Source: Flavipsychrobacter stenotrophus
GTDB lineage: Bacteria > Bacteroidota > Bacteroidia > Chitinophagales > Chitinophagaceae
Reading direction: 5' to 3'
Assembly (NCBI RefSeq): GCF_002954265.1
Contig: NZ_PPSL01000003.1
Location: 310,001-374,000, forward strand
Length of the DNA stretch: 64,000 nucleotides
Position numbers and translations under genes: made by a program. The notes under the pieces are model-generated. The model ran no database searches. It saw only the letters and a list, made by a program, of their open reading frames with translations, and was not told the origin of the DNA. Of this stretch, positions 56,533 through 64,000 are shown piece after piece (position 1 is the first letter of the stretch; every line of letters starts with the position of its first letter).

Positions 56533-57535
56533 GGGAAAACATATCCACACAAAATAACCCACCTCAAACCCTTACCCACAGCGCATTGCCGAAGATTTTC
56601 TCGCAAATTTTGTGAATATCTTTATTTTATAAATCCATTTACCCATATTAATTTACACCCGATTCGGGAGTAGTTCCTGATAACTCTTTGACATATGAAC
56701 CCTTATCACAATCCACCTGCATACATTGTAGGGGCTGAAAATTTTCAGCCCTGCACCAACTACAGTCTAACACTGGTTGAAGCGTCTCGCTTCAGACACA
56801 AAATGCAACCTGAGCATCCCAACCTCAATCACAAATTGGCGGAAACACTGCGGAAAAGTGCAGAAAAACTGCGGAAAACTGCGGAAACTGGCGGTTTTAC
56901 AAATCGGCTAAAACCCTTGTCTGGAAAGTCGTTAATAGGAAACTACCCAAAAAAAACTGCCGGAAACGCAAAAAAACCACCAATGGCGGAAAAACACAAA
57001 ATAACCGCTCTCAATGAACAAAATGGCGGTAAACAAATACAGGGATTGTCTAAAAAGGTAGCAGCAAAAAGTGGCAGCATGTAGCAAAAAGTGGCAATTT
57101 GCTAAAACGACCTGAAACCCTTACCCACAAACAATTACACCCCAAATACCCGAACCAAAACTGCCACTTTTGTTAAAAACTTCCACTTCCTATTTTATGT
57201 AAGCAACAACTCCCCTTTTATTTTAAGAGGGGACGATATTCGACCGGCCCCTGGGCCAGTTGTCGAATGTCCGGGGTGATAACAACACCGGACATTCGTT
57301 TGTACCCTGCAACAACCGTACAGCACCTGTACAAGCATCCCGATGCGAGATTGCTTCGTTCCTCGCAAAGACCCTCTAAATGCAGAAGAAAGTAGAAGAA
57401 AGTAGAAAAAAGTGGAAGAAAGTGGAAGTTTTGTGAAATTTGTTAAAACACCCTGAAACCATTACCCATAAAGGCATACAGCCAAAAAACCCAAAACAAA
57501 ACTTCCGTAAACACGAAAAAACTTCCACTTTTCAA
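56533..57535. repeat. composite intergenic repeat field (A, B1, B2, REP, B3)
   Basis: About 1 kb without a convincing gene. Block A (56537-56698: CATATCCACACAAAATAACC, TTTGTGAATATCTTTATTTT, CTCTTTGACATAT) is followed by three B units: B1 (about 56838-56990, GCGGAAAACT repeats), B2 (about 57055-57195, AGTGGCAG / CTGCCACT ends) and B3 (about 57378-57535, AGTGGAAG / CTTCCACT ends). B2 and B3 share the core AAAC..CCTGAAACC.TTACCCA. A REP hairpin (57264-57298) and a GCGAG...CTCGC hairpin (57344-57367) lie before B3. The whole field corresponds, inverted, to 24018-24548. The remaining gap to purN (57536-57723) shows nothing recognised. Confidence 0.8.
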
Positions 57536-57723
57536 TTGCTCCATTGCGCTATGACGTTTTCGCCTGTAGAGTCTATACCAATTAAACGTCAAAAATAACA
57601 CCTTACATGTCATGACCCCGTAGGCGGTCACCGCTTTGTAGCAACCCCCAACCCCTACACACATGCGAGCCGTCAGGTTCGCAGCCGATTACAACCTCGC
57701 CGTTTTATGATGTTCCACCGGTA

Positions 57724-58290
57724 TTACAAATGCTCCAGTAAAAACTCTATGGTCCGTGGATAATAAAAATGCTCCAGCAAATGAATGCGTGCGGCCACGT
57801 CGCCGGCACTGTCTGATGGTAATATATTGCAGTAAGCCTGTGTTATAGTTGCACCATTATCATATACCTCATCTACATGGTGTATGGTTATGCCGGACTG
57901 CTTATCTCCGCTTTTAACTACAGCATCATGTACATGGTGCCCATACATGCCCTTGCCGCCATACTTGGGCAACAGTGCAGGGTGAATGTTGATGATACGC
58001 CCATGGAATGCATTGATAACGGATACCGGTATCTTCCATAAGAAACCTGCTAAGACAATGAGGTCAGGTTTCAGCTCTGTCAGTTGTTCCAGCATCATGG
58101 CCTGGCCGAATGTGTTGCGGTCTACTATAAGGAAAGGGATATGTTCTCTCTTAGCTATTTCCAGTACACCGGCCTCCGCCTTATTACTCACTATCAGCGA
58201 TACATGCGCCTTGCCATTCTGCTTGAAATGGTCAATAATGGCTTGTGCATTTGTTCCTGTTCCTGATGCGAAAATGACTATTGAATGCAT
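57724..58290 (-). CDS. purN: phosphoribosylglycinamide formyltransferase
   Basis: GART enzyme (188 residues) that transfers a formyl group from 10-formyl-THF to GAR in purine synthesis. Conserved elements: IVIFASGTGTNAQAI at the start, LIVLAGFLWKIP, the catalytic IINIHPALLPKYGGKGMYG (Asn and His), and QSGITIHHVDEVYDNG with the catalytic Asp. The FolD gene that supplies the folate pool is 2.5 kb away but in a separate unit. Confidence 0.95.
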   Translation of the reverse strand: MHSIVIFASGTGTNAQAIIDHFKQNGKAHVSLIVSNKAEAGVLEIAKREHIPFLIVDRNTFGQAMMLEQLTELKPDLIVLAGFLWKIPVSVINAFHGRIINIHPALLPKYGGKGMYGHHVHDAVVKSGDKQSGITIHHVDEVYDNGATITQAYCNILPSDSAGDVAARIHLLEHFYYPRTIEFLLEHL

Positions 58291-58378
58291 GGATAAAACT
58301 AAAAAGTGAAAACTAAAAACCTTCCCGGCAGTAAAAGTATGACAATGTCATTGACAGACGAAATGCGAAACAGCAACA

Positions 58379-59062
58379 AGCTCTGAAAGAGCGCATTCAA
58401 AAGCGTAGGGTGAAACCCTACGTCTTAAAAAAGTGACACACAGCTCTGAAAGAGCGCCCTCAACCTATGTATGCGGTGTGACTAATCCCATACATACCGT
58501 TCATCATATTCCACATTATATTTTTTCAGGAAGCCTCTATATTCATCCTGAAATGTTTTAACCCTGTGATGTTCATGCTGGCTATTTATGTACTCAACTA
58601 CTTTATCTATCTGAGTAGGATTTACCGAGAATGCACCGTATCCTTCCTGCCAATAAAATTCTCCGCTGTGGGTTTTCGCCCATTTTGATGATCGGGTCTT
58701 TATCCCTTTTATGAGGTCTGACAATGCCACTTTTTTCGATAGCATGCATAGAATGTGAACATGGTCAAGATGGCCGCCTACCCTGATGGGGTTACTTTCC
58801 ATATCCCTGCAAATACCACCTATGTAGTTGTATAGATCATTATCGTAAGGAGACTGTATTAATGGTTGCCTGTGTTTTGTGCTGAATATTATATGCAGAT
58901 AGTTATTGACAAGCGATTGTGCCATAGTTGGTTTTGTTTAGCCATCAATATAATTAAAATAGCGGTTGGATGTGGTAGGAGGGCGCTCTTTCAGAGCTAT
59001 GTGGCAGGATAATTTATACGTAGGGTTTCACCCTACGCTATTGAGTACGCTCTTTCAGAGCT
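58379..59062. mobile_element. RAYT element: transposase framed by mirror-image REPs
   Basis: Left of the transposase: AGCTCTGAAAGAGCGC (58379), CGTAGGGTGAAACCCTACG (58404-58422), AGCTCTGAAAGAGCGCCCTC (58442-58461). Right of it, the same three in inverted order and orientation: GAGGGCGCTCTTTCAGAGCT (58979-58998), CGTAGGGTTTCACCCTACG (59019-59037), GCTCTTTCAGAGCT (59049-59062). The 20-base inner pair is an exact inverted match. Confidence 0.85.
58482..58925 (-). CDS. REP-associated tyrosine transposase (IS200/IS605 Y1 family)
   Basis: A 147-residue HUH single-strand endonuclease/transposase. The opening NNYLHIIFSTKHRQPLI, the HUH motif in LDHVHILCMLSKK (about 54-66) and the catalytic Tyr region GYGAFSVNPTQIDKVVEYI (about 100-118) are intact. 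No TnpB gene is adjacent. Mirror-image REP palindromes on both sides fit a RAYT that mobilises or is maintained with REPs. The gene appears complete. Confidence 0.9.
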   Translation of the reverse strand: MAQSLVNNYLHIIFSTKHRQPLIQSPYDNDLYNYIGGICRDMESNPIRVGGHLDHVHILCMLSKKVALSDLIKGIKTRSSKWAKTHSGEFYWQEGYGAFSVNPTQIDKVVEYINSQHEHHRVKTFQDEYRGFLKKYNVEYDERYVWD

Positions 59063-59133
59063 ATTCATTTTGAAGTAATCCTTAACTTAACGACATTGCC
59101 TTTCAGGGCTTGGATGTTGAAGGAAATTGGCCT

Positions 59134-60015
59134 CTATTGGTTAACGAGATAGGACTCCGTTACATGTTGTGCACACGCGGCTGGCTTTGGCACCACTGTC
59201 TCTTTCGGCTCCTTCTTGATAACACCGGTATAAATGAGTGCCAAAATGGCCAGACCCGCAATGATACGATATACACCAAATGCTCTGAAGCTATGCTTCT
59301 GCACATAAGTAATGAACGACTTAATAGCCAATACCGATACTATAAACGACACCAGGCAACCCACCACCAGCATGCCCAGGTTATCGGTATTGTGGAATAC
59401 TTCAGGGTTTTTTTTATAGGTATCCAGTATGTCTTTGGCGGTAGCCGCCGCCATAGTAGGCACCGCCAGGAAGAAGGAGAACTCAGCAGCTACTTTCTTA
59501 TCCAGTTTAGCTGCCATGCCACCTATGATGGTAGATGCACTGCGGCTCAATCCCGGAAAGATGATAGACAATATCTGGCACAAGCCTACTTTAAGTGCTT
59601 GGGCGTTGGTGATGCGCTCTTCATCATGAACCTCGGGCTTTTTAAACCAGCTGTCTACAAACAAAAGCACTACACCGCCAAGAACTGTTATACAGGCAAT
59701 AACGGTGACATTACCCAGCAAGTTGTTAATGTGTTTCTTCAACAAAAGGCCAAATACCAGAGCAGGGATAACAGCTATGATCAACTTTACATAAAAGGCT
59801 ATTCCCTTAAAATCAAGGAACTTCTTCCAATAGAGTACGATGACCGCCATTACTGCAGCAAACTGTATGACTATATCAAACATGTTGCTGAAGGCCTCAT
59901 GCGGATCCATACCCATGATGGCCTTGGTAAACTTAATATGTGCGGTAGATGATATGGGGAGGAACTCCGTAACACCTTCTATAACGGCAATAACTATTGA
60001 TTGTAACCAGGTCAT
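59134..60015 (-). CDS. uppP: undecaprenyl-diphosphatase
   Basis: BacA-type phosphatase that recycles undecaprenyl pyrophosphate to the monophosphate carrier used in cell-wall and polysaccharide synthesis. 293 residues, about eight membrane helices. Both signatures are present: EGVTEFLPISSTAH (about 13-26) and the GLSRSAST motif (about 170-177) after FPG. It starts three bases after queE ends, so it is in the same transcript although the functions are unrelated. Confidence 0.95.
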   Translation of the reverse strand: MTWLQSIVIAVIEGVTEFLPISSTAHIKFTKAIMGMDPHEAFSNMFDIVIQFAAVMAVIVLYWKKFLDFKGIAFYVKLIIAVIPALVFGLLLKKHINNLLGNVTVIACITVLGGVVLLFVDSWFKKPEVHDEERITNAQALKVGLCQILSIIFPGLSRSASTIIGGMAAKLDKKVAAEFSFFLAVPTMAAATAKDILDTYKKNPEVFHNTDNLGMLVVGCLVSFIVSVLAIKSFITYVQKHSFRAFGVYRIIAGLAILALIYTGVIKKEPKETVVPKPAACAQHVTESYLVNQ

Positions 60016-60018
60016 GAT

Positions 60019-60639
60019 CTACGGAATGTTTATGTATTTGTGCGTCTGTAAAGATAATTGCCACTGTGGGTGCTGCTGTATATAATCTATGATGAGTGGG
60101 GTTACGCTATCGCGCTTGCTCCACTCGGGCTGCAGGTACAGCAGGCAGTCTTTACCCACCTTTGCCGCATGTTCTTCTGCCCACTTAAAGTCGCTGTGAT
60201 GATACACAACTACTTTTAATTCATTGGCCAGATCCAGGGCTTCTTGTATGGGCGCTTTGAATTTTTTAGGCGACAAAGTTACCCAGTCTATAGCCCCGAC
60301 AATAGGCGATGAGCCCGACGTTTCTATATGCGTTTTAAATCCTTCGCCATGCAGGAGGTTGCAAAGTGCCGTAAGATCATGCAGGGCAGGTTCGCCGCCC
60401 GTTATTACGGCTATACGGCCGGGGTTGGCAGCCGCCAGTTGTGTTATTTCGTTTGCGGTCATCTGCGGATGTATGGAGGCATCCCAGCTTTCTTTCACAT
60501 CGCACCACACGCAGCCTACATCGCAGCCGCCCAGTCTTATAAAGTATGCTGCTCTGCCTGTATGTAAGCCTTCACCCTGCAGGGTATAGAAGTGCTCCAT
60601 TACGGGGTAAGAGACAGTATTTGATTCGGTATTGGTCAA
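60019..60639 (-). CDS. queE: 7-carboxy-7-deazaguanine synthase
   Basis: Radical SAM enzyme that makes CDG from carboxy-tetrahydropterin in queuosine precursor synthesis. The cluster ligands are in GGCDVGCVWCDVKESWD (CX3CX2C), preceded by the family start FYTLQGEGLHTGRAAYFIRL. I place the start at a TTG at 60639 (206 residues), because the family N-terminus is short and because the open frame further upstream (to 60807) runs into a REP-like repeat that is unlikely to be coding. Other queuosine genes are not in the window. Confidence 0.9.
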   Translation of the reverse strand: MTNTESNTVSYPVMEHFYTLQGEGLHTGRAAYFIRLGGCDVGCVWCDVKESWDASIHPQMTANEITQLAAANPGRIAVITGGEPALHDLTALCNLLHGEGFKTHIETSGSSPIVGAIDWVTLSPKKFKAPIQEALDLANELKVVVYHHSDFKWAEEHAAKVGKDCLLYLQPEWSKRDSVTPLIIDYIQQHPQWQLSLQTHKYINIP

Positions 60640-60699
60640 TTTTTGTTTTTGTATTTGTTGTTGATTATATAGTGTTAAAGGTTTGTCCGTTACAAGGAA

Positions 60700-60815
60700 A
60701 CGAATACGTCCCGACGTGAGATTGCTTCGTTCCTCGCAATGACCCGCCAGAGCAATCTCAAAGAGAATCGGCCCAATGCCAAATGTCGTAGTTGAGAGCC
60801 ACACCATGACATTGG
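60700..60815. repeat. REP-like fragment between folD and queE
   Basis: Contains CGAATACGTCCCGACGTGAG, a GTGAG...CCTCGC hairpin (60715-60737) and an AATGTC/GACATT hairpin (60782-60813) of the same class as those at 24292 and 57264. Confidence 0.65.
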
Positions 60816-60837
60816 GAAAAAAGCAGAGTATTATTTC

Positions 60838-61728
60838 TTAGCTAACAGCCACACTTGCTTTTTGTTTAGCGGCAAGTAGTGTATTCATCATCAATCCGCA
60901 GATGGTCATTGGGCCAACGCCTTTAGGAACCGGGGTAATATAGCTGCACAAAGGTGCTACATTATCATAGTCTACATCGCCTACCAGTCTCGATCCGCTC
61001 TTTTTTGTAGCATCATCTATCCTGTTGATGCCCACGTCTATAACTATTGCTCCCGGACGCACCATGTCGGCAGTTACGAAGAATGGCTTACCGATAGCGG
61101 CAACTATTACATCGGCAGTACGGGTGATCTCTGCCAGATTCTTAGTGCGTGAGTGTGTGAGCGTTACAGTGGCATTGCCCGGCTTTGTGTTGCGGCTCAG
61201 CAATATGGTCATGGGTGTACCAACTATGTTGCTACGGCCAATAACTACGCAATGCATACCTGCTACATCTATATTATAATGCTCCAGCATTAGCATAATA
61301 CCATAGGGAGTTGCAGGCAGGAACGTTGGCTGGCCTAACATCATTTTGCCCTGAGAGATGGGGTGAAAACCATCCACATCTTTAGCAGGGTCTATAGTAT
61401 TGATGATATTGTCGCCCGAAATATGATTTGGAAGGGGCAATTGCACTAATATGCCATCTACATCGGCATTATCATTCAGTTTCTTTACTTCGGCTATCAG
61501 TTCGGTTTCAGTTATTGAAGGGTCAAAACGCAGCAATGTAGATTCAAAACCCAGCTCGGCACAGCTTTTGACTTTATGGCCCACATAGGCCTCGCTAGCG
61601 GGATTATTGCCTACAAGAATTGCAGCAAGATGGGGCTTTTTGCCGCCGGTTGCCTGCCAGTCAATAACATCTTGCTTTATTTGCTCTTTGATATGAGCGG
61701 ATACGAGTGTGCCGTCAAGTATTTGCAT
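60838..61728 (-). CDS. folD: methylene-THF dehydrogenase/methenyl-THF cyclohydrolase
   Basis: Bifunctional one-carbon enzyme, 296 residues. The substrate and cyclohydrolase region contains the conserved Tyr and Lys in ASEAYVGHKVKSCAELG, then DGILVQLPLPNH. The NADP site is GRSNIVGTPM, and the C-terminal GGVGPMT-type motif is present as PKGVGPMTICGLMMNTL. A TATATTTG box lies four bases before the ATG. Confidence 0.96.
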   Translation of the reverse strand: MQILDGTLVSAHIKEQIKQDVIDWQATGGKKPHLAAILVGNNPASEAYVGHKVKSCAELGFESTLLRFDPSITETELIAEVKKLNDNADVDGILVQLPLPNHISGDNIINTIDPAKDVDGFHPISQGKMMLGQPTFLPATPYGIMLMLEHYNIDVAGMHCVVIGRSNIVGTPMTILLSRNTKPGNATVTLTHSRTKNLAEITRTADVIVAAIGKPFFVTADMVRPGAIVIDVGINRIDDATKKSGSRLVGDVDYDNVAPLCSYITPVPKGVGPMTICGLMMNTLLAAKQKASVAVS

Positions 61729-61732
61729 AGTG

Positions 61733-61740
61733 CAAATATA
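61733..61740 (-). promoter_or_regulatory. -7 box of folD
   Basis: Minus-strand TATATTTG (exact TAnnTTTG), four bases before the ATG; suggests a leaderless transcript. Confidence 0.55.
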
Positions 61741-61778
61741 AACATTTGCAGGGTTGTTGGTAAGTGTTTACGGGAATA

Positions 61779-62803
61779 CTATGCGTTTTGTTTCATTCTT
61801 GCATAGGTGATCTTAGATATCTCACTGATCGTCTCTGCGAGTTTTTTCAGGTCGGGGCCCTTGGTCATTACGGTAATGAGGTAAGCGCTGTTGTTAAAGT
61901 AAACAATACCTGTTTCATGAAGTTCGTGTATCTGCGCAGTACCGGCTTCCCCAAACTTGTGTGCCACTTTGACATCAGCAGGCAATCCTTTCAGCAGGCC
62001 ATCTTTAAAATTGCATTGTGCCATGAGGGATGTTGCAAATTCGGAATTCGGGATAGTTAGATATGCCGCATTATATAAAGCCGCCATAAATATGGAATAG
62101 TCGCGGGTGGTGATGGTATAGGCCATGTAATCAGCGGCATTGGGCTTAGGAGGGTTTAGGCCGAGATCGGAGAATATCCTGATCAATACTTCGGGGTTGA
62201 TCTGCCTGTTCAACAACTGCGTAGCTGAGTTATCGGAGTAGGCGATCATATAGGTCAATAATTCCTTTACAGTATAAGACTGCCCCGGTTTTAACGATTT
62301 TGTTACGTAGGTCTGCTTGATATCAACTACACCTTGCGGTTGGTATGTAATTTTTCTACTCATTAACGACGGATCTGTCTCCGACATTTTTAAAATGGTC
62401 ATGAGTACAGGTAACTTAAACAAAGAGCCAGGGAGGAAGCTTTCACCGGGGTTGATAGAAGTCCAGTTGTCAGTGGAAAATTCCTTAATATAAACCGATG
62501 CTGCGTTTAGAATTCCGGCTTGTTTCTCGTTGTCTATTAAAGCGGTGATGTCCTGCTTCAATGATGCGAGTTCTTTAGATTCGCACTCAGGTTCTTCTGT
62601 GATAAGTGGCTTAATATAATTGTACCCCTTCAGCCTGGCAATTGTGTAGTTGCATTTTTCGGAGTTGGCAGAGCCATTTGTCTGCTCAGTGGCTGTTGCA
62701 GTAGGGGTAGTATATTTTTTTAATAGGACAAAGCTTACCGCACTAAATGCAATTGCCAGAATGAGCGTATAAATAACAGGAATCTTTTTTTCAGCAATTG
62801 CAT
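61779..62803 (-). CDS. serine hydrolase, class A beta-lactamase fold, N-terminus frameshifted
   Basis: The C-terminal 260 residues (from a TTG at 62561) have the class A layout: nucleophile Ser in PGSLFKLP (S-x-x-K), YSDNS (SDN loop), and HKFGEAG where the KTG triad would be (K-F-G). No Glu166-type omega loop is evident, so it may not be a true beta-lactamase. The same frame continues upstream with no start codon, encoding a transmembrane anchor (IPVIYTLILAIAFSAVSFVL) and a linker. An ATG at 62803 in another frame (MQLLKK) would lead directly into it if a run of seven A (62785-62791, T on the plus strand) had eight. The full protein would be about 340 residues, membrane-anchored and periplasmic. 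Confidence 0.7.
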
Positions 62804-63087
62804 TTAGATAGTAGCTTTAGAATAGTGACACGGTAATATTACAGATTTGCTCAGGTAATTTTGCGAAGCTAAAGTAACTATTTTGCTGCTGATACTCACC
62901 AAAAAGGGGGCGAAATTGGCGATTTTGTTAGTGGAATACGTAGGGCTTTGGTATAAAGTAATTTATGAGTAGATTATTACTACTATATCATGTAGTATAT
63001 AGAATTAATTCTACATTTGGTTTTGTGTTGTGCAAGTAAAATCTATGTCATAACATGTCGGCAACTGTTCACTAAGAGTAAATAATG
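62804..63087. other. intergenic region
   Basis: Divergent spacer of about 300 bases between the serine hydrolase and the endonuclease I genes. AT-rich; apart from the promoter-like box at 63088 I see no gene, repeat or RNA structure. Confidence 0.5.
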
Positions 63088-63095
63088 TATTTTTG
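63088..63095 (+). promoter_or_regulatory. -7 box of the endonuclease I gene
   Basis: TATTTTTG (exact TAnnTTTG) 14 bases before the ATG at 63110. Confidence 0.45.
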
Positions 63096-63109
63096 GCAAA
63101 ATATATCAG

Positions 63110-64000
63110 ATGAAGAGAATTCTCCTATCGATTTTAGCTATTTTCCCTATTGTGGCAATGGCACAGATACCAGCAGGGTATTATAATACCGCTACCGGAC
63201 TTAGTGGCCAGCCATTGAGAGTAGCATTGCGTAACATCATACGCCCGCACACCACCCTCTCTTACACCCCGGGTTTGTGGAATGCTTATTTTACAACCGA
63301 TAAAAAGGCAAACGGAAAACTATGGGATATGTATTCGGACATACCAAGTGGTACACCGGCATATGAATATACGCTTGGGCCAACGTCATCAGGAGGTAAC
63401 CAGTGTGGTAGTGTAAGCCCATCTGCAGAAGGTAGCTGTTACAACCGTGAGCATACATGGCCACAAAGCAAATTTGCCAGCGACACCCCTATGCAGAATG
63501 ACCTGTTCATAGTATATCCTACGGATTACTTTGTAAACGGACAAAGAGGTAATTTACCATATGGCAAGGTGGGCACTGCAACTCAAACATTTACCAATGG
63601 TGGCAAGATAGGTGTGAATCTGCTGTCATCGGGTAACTGCTACGAGCCAATTGATGCCTACAAGGGCGATCTGGCCCGTAACTATTTTTATGTGGCTACC
63701 TGCTACTGGACCGCACAAGATAGTGTGAAGTTCACGAGCTGGGAAACTGCTACCGGTCTTACGTTTACGCCATGGGCAATAAACATGCTGCTCGACTGGC
63801 ATCATAACGACCCTGTTAGCCAGAAGGAAATAGACCGTAATAATGCAGTATACCCATTGCAGAACAACAGGAATCCATTCATTGACCATCCGGAATATGC
63901 TGATTGCATATGGGGTAGTTGCACAGTGGGTGTGAATGATGTAAAGAGCTATATGCAGTCGGTAGTATCTTATGTAAATAGCACAACTAATACACTGGTA
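63110..64000 (+). CDS. secreted endonuclease I family protein, cut by the window end
   Basis: Starts at an ATG with a clear signal peptide (KRILLSILAIFPIVAMAQ) and stays open to the last base (297 codons seen). The endonuclease I (EndA-type) domain is recognisable: CYNREHTWPQSKFASDTPMQ with the His-metal region, DLFIVYPTDYFVNGQRGNLP, and late NPFIDHPEYADCIWG. It is expected to cut DNA outside the cell or in the periplasm. After residue about 265 comes a linker; Bacteroidota members often add repeats and a T9SS sorting domain there, which lies beyond the window. Confidence 0.88.
   Translation, partial: MKRILLSILAIFPIVAMAQIPAGYYNTATGLSGQPLRVALRNIIRPHTTLSYTPGLWNAYFTTDKKANGKLWDMYSDIPSGTPAYEYTLGPTSSGGNQCGSVSPSAEGSCYNREHTWPQSKFASDTPMQNDLFIVYPTDYFVNGQRGNLPYGKVGTATQTFTNGGKIGVNLLSSGNCYEPIDAYKGDLARNYFYVATCYWTAQDSVKFTSWETATGLTFTPWAINMLLDWHHNDPVSQKEIDRNNAVYPLQNNRNPFIDHPEYADCIWGSCTVGVNDVKSYMQSVVSYVNSTTNTLV

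Noticed and set aside
56695-57084. 129-residue plus-strand open frame
   Set aside because: It lies inside the composite repeat, is built largely from repeated GCGGAAAACT-type DNA, spans a REP-like hairpin and has no recognisable domain.
57443-57664. 73-residue minus-strand open frame
   Set aside because: Lies within repeat unit B3 and its flank, with no domain.
59110-59952. 280-residue plus-strand open frame
   Set aside because: Lies antisense to uppP, whose motifs are unmistakable, and reads as low-complexity His/Tyr/Cys-rich sequence.
60640-60807. N-terminal extension of queE to 60807
   Set aside because: The added residues have no family match and the DNA is a REP-like repeat.

Overview
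The window looks like part of the chromosome of a member of Bacteroidota, most likely a Chitinophagaceae/Chitinophagales relative. The evidence is the set of families present: two type IX secretion cargo proteins (one with a type B gliding-motility C-terminus, one with a type A sorting domain), a choice-of-anchor L protein, GLPGLI, DUF4293, DUF4783, DUF6169-like and MuiA/DUF4139 proteins, and TonB-type outer-membrane proteins. Promoters also follow the Bacteroidota -7 consensus TAnnTTTG. No rRNA, tRNA or CRISPR array was seen.

Layout. 1-6.4 kb: outer-membrane barrel, DUF4293, serS, an AAA/DUF4143 ATPase with three 32-bp-period repeats upstream, pheS, and a lipoprotein with a degenerate SGNH domain. 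6.4-16.3 kb: YfiT/DinB protein, membrane protein, plsC-type acyltransferase, NUC-like secreted protein, histidine kinase, sugar nucleotidyltransferase, VOC protein, UbiD, MoxR. 16.3-24 kb: large T9SS type B protein, two MuiA paralogues (one with a TonB-plug-like insertion), sterol desaturase-like enzyme. 24-28 kb: repeat-rich, gene-poor stretch with an amidase broken by a stop codon and an AT-rich orphan gene broken by a frameshift. 28-34.4 kb: gyrB, an active and an inactive rhomboid, scoA/scoB split by a four-helix-bundle (S23) gene, ArsC-like protein. 34.4-43.4 kb: DUF6169-like remnant, panD, UPF0104-type membrane protein, rfaE2, ppk-ppx, a DUF1016 nuclease inserted at the 3' end of ppx, ruvB. 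43.5-49.1 kb: outer-membrane receptor plus GLPGLI pair and a T9SS beta-helix protein. 49.2-55.8 kb: gltX, two membrane proteins, kdsD-like isomerase, GT2 glycosyltransferase. 55.9-64 kb: small secreted protein, large non-coding repeat field, purN, a REP-associated transposase framed by REPs, uppP, queE, folD, a serine hydrolase and a truncated endonuclease I.

Functional links: kdsD-like isomerase, rfaE2, uppP, the GT2 enzyme and the nucleotidyltransferase fit envelope polysaccharide/LPS synthesis. ppk-ppx is a polyphosphate operon. scoA/scoB is a ketoacid CoA-transferase.

The most unusual content is non-coding: (i) a composite repeat present inverted at 24.0-24.5 and 56.5-57.5 kb whose terminal motifs change together; (ii) 32-bp modules made of exactly four octamers at gene boundaries, two of them framing the S23 gene; (iii) several REP-like hairpin families; (iv) a repeated TAnnTTTG-N4-ATG arrangement suggesting leaderless housekeeping mRNAs. 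Several genes carry single-base lesions, two of them in runs of seven A, which could be assembly error or real slippage.
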